Below are positions 7,524 through 14,733 of a DNA stretch of 64,000 nucleotides, in pieces (the stretch's first letter is position 1; every line of letters begins with the position of its first letter). Source of the DNA: an uncultured Clostridia bacterium (lineage in GTDB: Bacteria > Bacillota > Clostridia > Oscillospirales > Ruminococcaceae); contig CANRAO010000001.1 of NCBI GenBank assembly GCA_947628615.1, positions 217,920 to 281,919 of the forward strand. Direction: 5' to 3'. The translations under genes were made by a program, and so were the position numbers. The notes under the pieces are model-generated. The model saw only the letters and a program-made list of their open reading frames with translations, made no database searches and was not told where the DNA came from.

Positions 7524-9674
7524 ATGTCAAAGAAGAAACATAAATCAAAGCAAACGAGAAAAAACAGAATTAAAAGAGAATATTATGAAAAAATTATTAA
7601 TGTTCTGGAAGAAAGCAAAGAACCGGTAACATTCAGCAGGCTCAGGAAAAAATGCGGAGTAACGGGTTATAATTTTCAGAACTTTACTATGTGTATGAAA
7701 ATGTTAAAGAAAGACGGGAAAATAAGTAAAGCAGAAAATGGCTTTATTCTTTCGGAGAGAGTGAAATATACAAAATGCGAGGTAGTTAAGCTGAATAAAA
7801 CTTATGGTTTTGTTCGTGATTGCAAAACAGATGAGGAGATTTTTATTTCGGGAAAATACTTTTTAGGGGCAATGCCGGGTGATATAGTTCTCGTAAGACC
7901 CTTCAAAGGAAAAAAGGGACTGATTGAAGGAGAAATAGTTGAAATAAAAGAGAAAAACTTCTCAAAATTTACGGGGAATATAGTTGCTGAAAATTGTTTA
8001 TATAAAATTGTACCTGATGTTTTATCAAGCTATTCAATTGATTTCAGCAATAGGCGTGGAATAGAATATAAAGAAAATGATAAGGTTTTAGCAAAAATAA
8101 CTTACAGAGGAAAAAAACACAGCGAACATAAATGCGAGCTTCTATTTAACTTCGGAAGCTCATTTAAAGCTTCCTCCTGCGCTATGAGCATTCTTGATTT
8201 AAACGGAGTAACTCCTGTTTTCCCGAATGAGGTTATAAGTGAGGCTAAGGCGGTTTCCGATGAAAGACTGGTAAAATACGAGATAAAAAACCGTGTCGAT
8301 TTAAGAGATATGTCCATATTTACTATTGACGGCGCAGATACTAAAGATATTGACGACGCTATATCTGTATCAAGAACAAAGGACGGTTTTGAACTTGGTG
8401 TTCATATTGCTGATGTTTCGCATTATGTAAAGCCCGGATCTATGCTCGATAAAGAGGCGTTCAATCGCGGAACAAGCGTGTATTATGCAAATAGAGTTGT
8501 TCCAATGCTGCCAAAGGAGCTTTCAAACGGAATTTGTTCTCTTAATCCGCAGGCTGACCGTCTGGCTTTTTCTTGTATTATGAATATTGATAAAAACGGA
8601 ATTACCAAAAGCTACAGGTTTGAAAAGTCAATAATTCGTTCAAGAGTAAAGGGTGTATATTCGGAAATCAATAAAATAATTTCAGGCGAGGCGGATAATA
8701 ATATAAGGGAAAAATATCTTGAAGTTTTAGATACTATTCCTGTTATGCTTGAGCTTTTCAAGCTGCTTGACAGAAACAAAACAGCACGGGGCTGTCCTGA
8801 TATAAAAACTAGCGAAAGCAAGCTCATTATCAACGAAAAGGACGAGTGTATCGGAGTTGAGAGCAAGTCAAGGGGTATCAGCGAGGAAATAATAGAAAAT
8901 TTTATGCTTGCGGCAAACGAGTGTGCGGCTGAATTCGGAAGGGAAAACAATCTTCCGTTTGTATACAGAATTCACGAAAATCCGCCCAAAGATAAAACTG
9001 AGCGTCTTTTTGACGGACTTACAAGGCTAGGCATACCATTTAATTCAAACGGAGAGGTTACAGCAGGCTTTTTGCAAAGCGTTCTTAATCAGACAAAAGA
9101 AACGCCTAAAGAGGGTGTTGTCAACACACTTGTTCTCAGGAGCATGGCAAAAGCAAGGTATTCAGTTGAGCCTATAGGACATTTCGGATTGGTGCTTGAA
9201 AATTATGCGCACTTTACATCTCCTATAAGACGCTATCCCGATTTGACCATTCACAGGATAATGAGCGATTATCTTGATAATTCAGACCATTCTGAGATAA
9301 TGAAAAAATACAGCAAGTTTTCATATGAGTCTGCCGATAGGTCAACAAATCAGGAGCTTGCTGCGATGTCGGTCGAACGCAGTTGTGAGGATTGTTACAA
9401 GGCGGAATATTTAAGCACTCATATAGGAGAAGTATTTGAAGGCGTTATAGTTTCTGTTTTGGAGTATGGATTTTTCGTTGAATTGACAAATACATGCGAG
9501 GGTTTGGTGAGAGTTGAATCTCTGCCAATAGGTGAATATGATTATGACGGCTCAATGACTTTGCGAAACAACTTAACAGGTCAGAGTTTTATGTTGGGCG
9601 ATGCTGTTAAAGTAAAGGTTGCAAACGCTAATGTAAGTTCGGGCAAGGTAGATTTTGAGATAAGTAATATATAA
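7524..9674 (+). CDS. rnr: Ribonuclease R
   Basis: A 716-residue 3'-to-5' exoribonuclease that degrades structured RNA. Order: basic N-terminus and winged-helix (about 1-75), cold-shock-like OB domains (about 80-225), RNB catalytic domain beginning near DLRDMSIFTIDGAD and including DTKDIDDAIS with the metal-binding Asp residues, and HFTSPIRRYPDL, then a C-terminal S1 domain (about 640-716, GVIVSVLEYGFFVEL). It lacks the long Lys-rich tail of enterobacterial RNase R, as is common in Firmicutes. The start ATG follows AAGGTGAAGAT. A terminator lies immediately after the gene. Confidence 0.96.
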   Translation: MSKKKHKSKQTRKNRIKREYYEKIINVLEESKEPVTFSRLRKKCGVTGYNFQNFTMCMKMLKKDGKISKAENGFILSERVKYTKCEVVKLNKTYGFVRDCKTDEEIFISGKYFLGAMPGDIVLVRPFKGKKGLIEGEIVEIKEKNFSKFTGNIVAENCLYKIVPDVLSSYSIDFSNRRGIEYKENDKVLAKITYRGKKHSEHKCELLFNFGSSFKASSCAMSILDLNGVTPVFPNEVISEAKAVSDERLVKYEIKNRVDLRDMSIFTIDGADTKDIDDAISVSRTKDGFELGVHIADVSHYVKPGSMLDKEAFNRGTSVYYANRVVPMLPKELSNGICSLNPQADRLAFSCIMNIDKNGITKSYRFEKSIIRSRVKGVYSEINKIISGEADNNIREKYLEVLDTIPVMLELFKLLDRNKTARGCPDIKTSESKLIINEKDECIGVESKSRGISEEIIENFMLAANECAAEFGRENNLPFVYRIHENPPKDKTERLFDGLTRLGIPFNSNGEVTAGFLQSVLNQTKETPKEGVVNTLVLRSMAKARYSVEPIGHFGLVLENYAHFTSPIRRYPDLTIHRIMSDYLDNSDHSEIMKKYSKFSYESADRSTNQELAAMSVERSCEDCYKAEYLSTHIGEVFEGVIVSVLEYGFFVELTNTCEGLVRVESLPIGEYDYDGSMTLRNNLTGQSFMLGDAVKVKVANANVSSGKVDFEISNI

Positions 9675-9692
9675 ATAAATATTCAAATAAAA

Positions 9693-9727
9693 AAGCTGGG
9701 TCACGTATGATATGTGACTCAGCTTGT
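9693..9727. terminator. Bidirectional terminator between rnr and the SH3b gene
   Basis: AAGCTG-GTCAC arm (9693-9704) pairs with GTGAC-CAGCTT (9714-9725), flanked by an A-run on the left. It separates convergent genes. Confidence 0.8.
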
Positions 9728-9750
9728 TAAGTTTATAATGAAATTTACTA

Positions 9751-10389
9751 TTACTGGTTATAATTATAATAGTACCCGCCGTTATTGCTGTCGTTGTTAT
9801 AATTATTATTTTGGTTGTATTGTGCATAACTCGTGTATGTGGGCGTGTTTTGAGTATATTCATTATAGTGGCTGTTGGAGTCAGTGGATTCAGGAAGAGT
9901 GCCTGAAATATATCCGCTGTAAACATATGCGTCAGTCGAACCGTTGAATGAAATTCTGTACCAGCCGTTTACGTTTTCATAAACCGTAACTTCTCTTCCT
10001 GTGGCAAGCTCGCCTAACTGAGTATAGCTGGAGCCCGGACCTGAACGGACGTTTACACTTGAGCTTACAGTCATTACAGTACCTTGCTCGTTGTCATCAT
10101 TGTCTGAGTTATTATCTTCGTTGTCATCATTATTCTCTTTTGAGGAATCATCTTTATTAGGCTTTACAGTAATGGGTTCAGTAGTCGTATCTGTGTGAAT
10201 GCCCAGATTAGAATCAGCCACAAGCATACTGCTTGCCGAGCTTCCGCTGCCTGGAAGAATTGATCGGGTAAATATTACGATTACAATAACTATTAAAATA
10301 AACATACCAACAAAAATAGCTAAACCGATAAGGTTGTTCTTTGAATTATTGCTCTTTGAGTTGCCGTTATTTTTTTTACTGTCCTGCAT
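9751..10389 (-). CDS. Membrane-anchored bacterial SH3 (SH3b) domain protein
   Basis: A 212-residue protein. A hydrophilic Asn/Ser-rich N-terminus leads to one transmembrane helix (about 22-47), then an acidic Asp/Asn-rich spacer (about 75-105), an SH3b domain (about 105-165, with SSSVNVRSGPGSSY and NGWYRISFNGSTDAYVYSGY), and an Asn/Tyr/Gln-rich tail. SH3b domains bind cell-wall peptides, so an outward-facing wall-sensing or wall-binding role is likely (inference). The start follows taggagagattt. Promoter elements were not resolved in the long upstream gap. Confidence 0.85.
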   Translation of the reverse strand: MQDSKKNNGNSKSNNSKNNLIGLAIFVGMFILIVIVIVIFTRSILPGSGSSASSMLVADSNLGIHTDTTTEPITVKPNKDDSSKENNDDNEDNNSDNDDNEQGTVMTVSSSVNVRSGPGSSYTQLGELATGREVTVYENVNGWYRISFNGSTDAYVYSGYISGTLPESTDSNSHYNEYTQNTPTYTSYAQYNQNNNYNNDSNNGGYYYNYNQ

Positions 10390-10685
10390 AAAATCTCTCT
10401 CCTAAATAAACATTATTACTCAATTATATGTTTGGCTTTTTTCATTAATAAAATTCATATTCATAATCATATTACATTATACGTTAAATTAACATAAAAG
10501 TCAAACTGAAATTACATATATTATCATAATCAACAAAACTTAATCTGAAAGCTGTATGAATATTTATTATTCTGCATAATGATGAATTTTTGATGATTTT
10601 AAATATCATTTTCAAACGATATATTAAAATATTATTCGCATTTAAGAGTAAATATGAATAATTGAACAATAAAGCCTGCAAAACT

Positions 10686-10703
10686 GTGTTAAATATTTAA
10701 CAA
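10686..10703. promoter_or_regulatory. Rex-like operator upstream of pckG
   Basis: GTGTTAAATATTTAACAA matches the Rex consensus TTGTTAAnnnnTTAACAA in all constrained positions but the first. It lies 8 bp upstream of the pckG -35 box. A rex gene is present in this window (25183-25824). Confidence 0.65.
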
Positions 10704-10711
10704 TTCGCCTA

Positions 10712-10740
10712 TTGACAACGATTAGAATTAACAGTATAAT
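10712..10740 (+). promoter_or_regulatory. Consensus sigma-A promoter of pckG
   Basis: TTGACA (10712-10717), exactly 17 bp, TATAAT (10735-10740): a perfect vegetative promoter about 60 bp before the start codon. Confidence 0.85.
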
Positions 10741-10801
10741 GATATTTGTGGAAAGTTAGTTTATTTCAACTAAAATACCTATTTATGAGAGGAGCAAAAT
10801 T

Positions 10802-12595
10802 ATGGCTAGTTTAACTAAAAACCCAAATGTAAATGCGTGGGTTGATGAAATGATCGCATTGACAAAGCCGGAAAAGGTCGTTTGGATCGACGGCAGTGAC
10901 GAACAGCTTCAGGCTCTTAGAGACGAGGCTATATCAACAGGTGAAATGATAAAGCTCAACGAAGAAAAACTTCCGGGATGTTTATATCACAGAACTCTTC
11001 CTAACGATGTTGCAAGAGTTGAGGACAGGACATTTATATGTACAAATACAAAAGAAGAAGCAGGACCTACAAACAACTGGTGCGACCCTAAGGAAATGTA
11101 TGCAAAGCTGACTCCTATGTACGACGGGGTTATGAAGGGAAGAAAAATGTACGTTATCCCATATTCAATGGGACCTATCGGCTCTCCGCTTGCAAAGGTG
11201 GGGGTTGAGATAACAGACTCTATATACGTTGTTCTTAATATGGATATTATGACAAGAATGGGTGCTAAGGCTTTTGAAAATCTCGGCGATACTTCAAATG
11301 ACTTTGTAAGAGGTCTTCACTCGAAGGCTGACGTTGACCCTGAAAAGAGATATATTGTACACTTCCCACAGGATAATACTATCTGGTCGATTAATTCGGC
11401 ATACGGCGGAAACGTACTTCTCGGTAAAAAATGCTTTGCTTTGAGAATTGCTTCATATCAGGGTAAAAACGAGGGCTGGATGGCTGAGCATATGCTTATT
11501 CTTGGTGTTGAAAAGCCTGACGGCGAAGTTAAATATATCACTGCGGCTTTCCCGTCAGCCTGCGGAAAGACAAATCTTGCTATGCTTATTCCTCCTGAGG
11601 TTTATACAAAGAAGGGATATAAGGTCTGGACAGTCGGCGACGATATTGCTTGGTTAAAGCAGGGCGAGGACGGCAGACTCTATGCTATCAATCCTGAAAA
11701 CGGTTTCTTTGGAGTTGCTCCGGGAACAAACGCTAAATCTAATTTCAACGCTTTGGAGTCAACAAGAAAGAATACAATATTCACAAATGTTGCTATCAAC
11801 AATGACGATATGACAGTATGGTGGGAAAAGCTCGACAAAAATCCTCCTGTAAACGCTACAGAGTGGAAGGGAGCAAAAGTAAACGGTCCTGAGTATGTTG
11901 CTGAGGGCAATAACCTTGCACATCCTAACTCAAGATTTACCGCTCCTGCTGAAAACTGCCCCTGCATTTCGCCTGAATTCAATAACCCTGAGGGAGTTCC
12001 TATCTCGGCTATTATCTTCGGCGGAAGAAGAGCTAAGACTACTCCGCTTGTTTATCAGTCGTTTGACTGGACTCACGGTACGTTTGTAGGCTCGGTAGTT
12101 TCTTCCGAGACAACCGCTGCTGCAACAGGTGCTGTTGGAGTTTTAAGACACGATCCTATGGCTATGAAACCTTTCTGCGGCTACCATATGGGCGACTATT
12201 GGGCTCACTGGGTTGAAATGGGCAAAAAGCTCGGTGACAAGGCTCCTAAGATATTCAATGTAAACTGGTTCAAGCAGGACGATGATGGTAACTTTATCTG
12301 GCCAGGTTTCGGCGATAATATGAGAGTTCTCGACTGGATAATCAAGAGATGTGAGGGAACAGTTGACGCTCAGGAAACTGCTATTGGGTATCTTCCAAAG
12401 CCTGAGGATCTGAACCTCGAGGGCATTGAGGACGAAATTACTCCTGAAACTTTAAACGAGCTTTTATCTGTTGATAAAGAACTCTGGAATGACGAGGTTG
12501 CTGATATTCGAGAGTTCTACAAGCAGTTTGGCGACAGGCTGCCTAAAGAAATGACAGATGAGCTTAACAAGCTTGAGGCAAGACTTAATAAGTAA
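10802..12595 (+). CDS. pckG: Phosphoenolpyruvate carboxykinase (GTP)
   Basis: A 597-residue cytoplasmic enzyme interconverting oxaloacetate + GTP and PEP + CO2 + GDP. GTP-class hallmarks are the P-loop FPSACGKTNLAM (ATP-class enzymes have a different loop), TVGDDIAWL with metal-binding Asp, GFFGVAPGTN, and FGGRRAKTTPLVYQSF. Length is typical of the GTP class. In fermenting gut anaerobes the enzyme often works in the carboxylating direction toward succinate, gaining GTP; direction here is inference. GAGAGGAGCAAAATT precedes the ATG. Codon use suggests high expression, fitting the consensus promoter. The Rex-like site suggests control by NADH/NAD+. Confidence 0.96.
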   Translation: MASLTKNPNVNAWVDEMIALTKPEKVVWIDGSDEQLQALRDEAISTGEMIKLNEEKLPGCLYHRTLPNDVARVEDRTFICTNTKEEAGPTNNWCDPKEMYAKLTPMYDGVMKGRKMYVIPYSMGPIGSPLAKVGVEITDSIYVVLNMDIMTRMGAKAFENLGDTSNDFVRGLHSKADVDPEKRYIVHFPQDNTIWSINSAYGGNVLLGKKCFALRIASYQGKNEGWMAEHMLILGVEKPDGEVKYITAAFPSACGKTNLAMLIPPEVYTKKGYKVWTVGDDIAWLKQGEDGRLYAINPENGFFGVAPGTNAKSNFNALESTRKNTIFTNVAINNDDMTVWWEKLDKNPPVNATEWKGAKVNGPEYVAEGNNLAHPNSRFTAPAENCPCISPEFNNPEGVPISAIIFGGRRAKTTPLVYQSFDWTHGTFVGSVVSSETTAAATGAVGVLRHDPMAMKPFCGYHMGDYWAHWVEMGKKLGDKAPKIFNVNWFKQDDDGNFIWPGFGDNMRVLDWIIKRCEGTVDAQETAIGYLPKPEDLNLEGIEDEITPETLNELLSVDKELWNDEVADIREFYKQFGDRLPKEMTDELNKLEARLNK

Positions 12596-12615
12596 TTTTA
12601 AATTATAACCAGAAC

Positions 12616-12648
12616 AAAGGGCAAATCCGTTTTGGATTTGTCCTTTTT
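12616..12648 (+). terminator. Terminator of pckG
   Basis: AAAGGGCAAATCC (12616-12628) pairs with GGATTTG-TCCTTT (12634-12646), followed by T residues. Confidence 0.8.
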
Positions 12649-12692
12649 AGATGCCCCGCCGAGCCTCCGGGCAACGATGACGTTGCATCCAT

Positions 12693-12744
12693 TCTGCCTT
12701 TGGAAGGTTAGCATAATGTGTTTACTTTGTGCAACGGCAGGCTA
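12693..12744 (+). repeat. 52-bp direct repeat, copy 1
   Basis: Begins TCTGCCTTTGG and ends AACGGCAGGCTA. Identical to copy 2 except for two G/A differences. The ends CTGCC and GGCAG are inverted, so each copy can fold on itself. Confidence 0.85.
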
Positions 12745-12805
12745 GCACCTAGAGGCAAGAATTTTAGAAGCAAGAAGCAAGAGCAGGGCTGAGCCCTGCA
12801 CGCTC

Positions 12806-12857
12806 TCTGCCTTTGAAAGGTTAGCATAATGTGTTTACTTTGTACAACGGCAGGCTA
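12806..12857 (+). repeat. 52-bp direct repeat, copy 2
   Basis: Second copy, starting 113 bp after the start of the first. Confidence 0.85.
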
Positions 12858-13118
12858 ATATAAAGTGAAAAAGGTAAGTTCTTGCCTCTTGCCTCAGCTT
12901 TTAGATGCTAGAAATTTAGAGGCAAGAAACAAGATTATATCTATTTTACAAAGTATAAGTCTGCCGTTTTGAAACGTCAAACATTAAATTAAACTTTTAA
13001 TAGGCAGCGGAGCTTCCGGCGTCACGCTGGCGGTTCGCTGGTGGCTTGACACGGGTTGGTAAGTATAGTATAATTTTAATTTAGAGATTATAAAAAATAC
13101 AAAAAACAGGTGGAAAAT

Positions 13119-13724
13119 GTGTTGCAGATTTTTTGGGGTTCTGTTTTTTTATTGTTTGATATCAATGCTTCTGTTTACGGGATTGACATTCTGCCTGATT
13201 TTGCAGGCTGGATTCTAACGGTTTTCGGAATATGCAGACTTTCACGGTATTCAAAATCGTTTAACTGCATTAAAATTGCAGGGATATTTATGACTATTGT
13301 CAGTCTGGTTCAGTTTGTAATATCATTTTTAGATAAAAATTATATCTATACATATTTTTCAGAGCGTTTCGGTATCGGAAATGCAGAAATAGAGTTCGTT
13401 TTGACAAATGTTTTCTGGGGATTGAAGCTGGCTGCTTTTACATTACTGGTGTTTGCTGTTTATAAAGCAAAGGACAGCTTAGGAGATATTCATAGAATTA
13501 AAATACTGGGAACAGTCTGGCTTGCGATTCTGATAATTGAAATTTTTACGTTTTCGTTTAATAATTTTATTGTAAATTATCTGCCGGACGCAATTCAAAA
13601 AGCAATTATGCAGATTTTAGTAGTTGGAGTAATTTTCTTTAAAATCTGGTTTGTTTATTGTGTTTATAAACTCTCAAAGGCATTAAAGCCTTCTGAGAAA
13701 TTAAAAATGACAGATAGAGATTAA
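13119..13724 (+). CDS. Polytopic membrane protein of unknown function
   Basis: A 201-residue protein with about six hydrophobic segments and little outside the membrane. The opening LLFDINASVYGIDILPDFAG followed by WILTVFGICRL resembles small uncharacterised Clostridia membrane proteins with a conserved DLLPDF-like motif (recall, not search). A GTG at 13119 is chosen because CAGGTGG lies five bases before it; an upstream in-frame GTG at 13110 overlaps that ribosome site. The gene ends 19 bp before the glycosyltransferase gene, so the two are probably one operon; the order suggests an accessory role in lipid-linked glycosylation, which is inference. Confidence 0.7.
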   Translation: MLQIFWGSVFLLFDINASVYGIDILPDFAGWILTVFGICRLSRYSKSFNCIKIAGIFMTIVSLVQFVISFLDKNYIYTYFSERFGIGNAEIEFVLTNVFWGLKLAAFTLLVFAVYKAKDSLGDIHRIKILGTVWLAILIIEIFTFSFNNFIVNYLPDAIQKAIMQILVVGVIFFKIWFVYCVYKLSKALKPSEKLKMTDRD

Positions 13725-13743
13725 AATTTCGGAGGCAGATGTA

Positions 13744-14673
13744 ATGCTATCAATTATTATACCAAGCTATAATGAGGAAAAGAATATTGAAAATACTGCA
13801 AACGTCGTAGCAGATATTATGAATAAAAATAATATCGACTTTGAAATTGTTTTTGTGAACGACGGCTCTAAGGATAAAACGTGGGAGCTTATTTCCCGTC
13901 TGGCTGATGAAAGAGATAATATAGTCGGGGTGAACTTCTCGAGAAACTTTGGAAAGGAAAGTGCTATTTTTGCCGGTCTTAAAGAGGCAGCAGGCGACGC
14001 ATGCGTTTTGATGGACTGCGATCTGCAGCATCCTCCTCAGGTAATAGTTGAGATGTATAATATCTGGAAGAATAATGACGGGATAGATGTCGTTGAGGGG
14101 AGAAAGTCAAACAGGGGAAAGGAAAATCCGATTTACAAATGCTTTTCTCTTTTGTTTTACAAGCTGATAAAGAGCGCTTCGGGGCTGGATATGAAAGCGT
14201 CTTCTGACTTTAAACTGCTGGACAGAAAGGTCGTAGACAGCTTAAACGAAATGCCCGAGAGACTTACCTTTTTCAGGGCAATGTCAAGCTGGGTTGGCTT
14301 TAATACCGAAACTGTCTACTTTGACGTCGCAGAACGTTTTGAAGGTGAATCAAAATGGTCATTGAAGTCGCTTGTAAAATATGCGGTAAATTCTATATCG
14401 TCGTTTACTTCTGCACCGCTGCATATCGTTACTGTTATCGGTTTTGTAATGCTTCTGTGCTCTATAGCTCTCGGGATTCAAACGCTTTGGAAATTTGCTC
14501 ACGGGAGCAGCGAGGGATTTACGACTGTTATTCTGCTGATTCTTTTAACATCAAGTCTGATAATGATAAGTATTGGCATAATCGGATATTATATTTCTAA
14601 AATATATGAGGAAATAAAATGCAGACCTAGATATATAATTTCTGAGAAAAAGAAGAGCAGTAATTTAGAATAA
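13744..14673 (+). CDS. Polyprenyl-phosphate glycosyltransferase (GT2, CsbB/GtrB type)
   Basis: A 309-residue enzyme expected to move a sugar from a nucleotide donor to undecaprenyl phosphate at the inner membrane face. GT2 motifs are PSYNEEKNIE near the N-terminus, VNDGSKDKTW, FSRNFGKESA, and the DxD metal motif in MDCDLQHPPQ. Two C-terminal transmembrane helices (about 235-258 and 268-295) are typical of DPM1/GtrB/CsbB enzymes. It is followed by a YfhO-type gene, the same pairing as CsbB-YfhO of Bacillus, which adds GlcNAc to lipoteichoic acid. The exact sugar and acceptor here are unknown. GGAGGCAGATGTA precedes the ATG. Confidence 0.92.
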   Translation: MLSIIIPSYNEEKNIENTANVVADIMNKNNIDFEIVFVNDGSKDKTWELISRLADERDNIVGVNFSRNFGKESAIFAGLKEAAGDACVLMDCDLQHPPQVIVEMYNIWKNNDGIDVVEGRKSNRGKENPIYKCFSLLFYKLIKSASGLDMKASSDFKLLDRKVVDSLNEMPERLTFFRAMSSWVGFNTETVYFDVAERFEGESKWSLKSLVKYAVNSISSFTSAPLHIVTVIGFVMLLCSIALGIQTLWKFAHGSSEGFTTVILLILLTSSLIMISIGIIGYYISKIYEEIKCRPRYIISEKKKSSNLE

Positions 14674-14733
14674 TATTTGTCAGATGTATGGCAATTAATT
14701 AAATATTTTAAAATGTAAAGGGGTAGATGAGGT

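Larger units (their letters stand above)
10390..10801. other. Divergent intergenic region between SH3b gene and pckG
   Basis: The left 290 bp is A+T-rich without a gene. The right end carries a Rex-like operator and a consensus promoter for pckG, described separately. Confidence 0.5.
12649..13118. other. Repeat-rich intergenic block
   Basis: About 470 bp without a gene. It contains two 52-bp direct repeats, a partial inverted third copy near 12944-12970, several copies of GAGGCAAGAA on both strands (for example 12751, 12879-12895 inverted, 12919), a GCAACG/CGTTGC hairpin near 12672, and a locally G+C-rich stretch near 13003-13060. It looks like an accumulation of intergenic repeat elements. 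Confidence 0.6.

Noticed and set aside
9714..9947. 77-codon frame on the plus strand opposite the SH3b gene
   Set aside because: Antisense shadow of an Asn/Tyr-rich coding tail; begins inside a terminator.
12693..12857. Possible CRISPR array
   Set aside because: Only two 52-bp copies, no regular spacers, no cas genes; treated as intergenic repeats.
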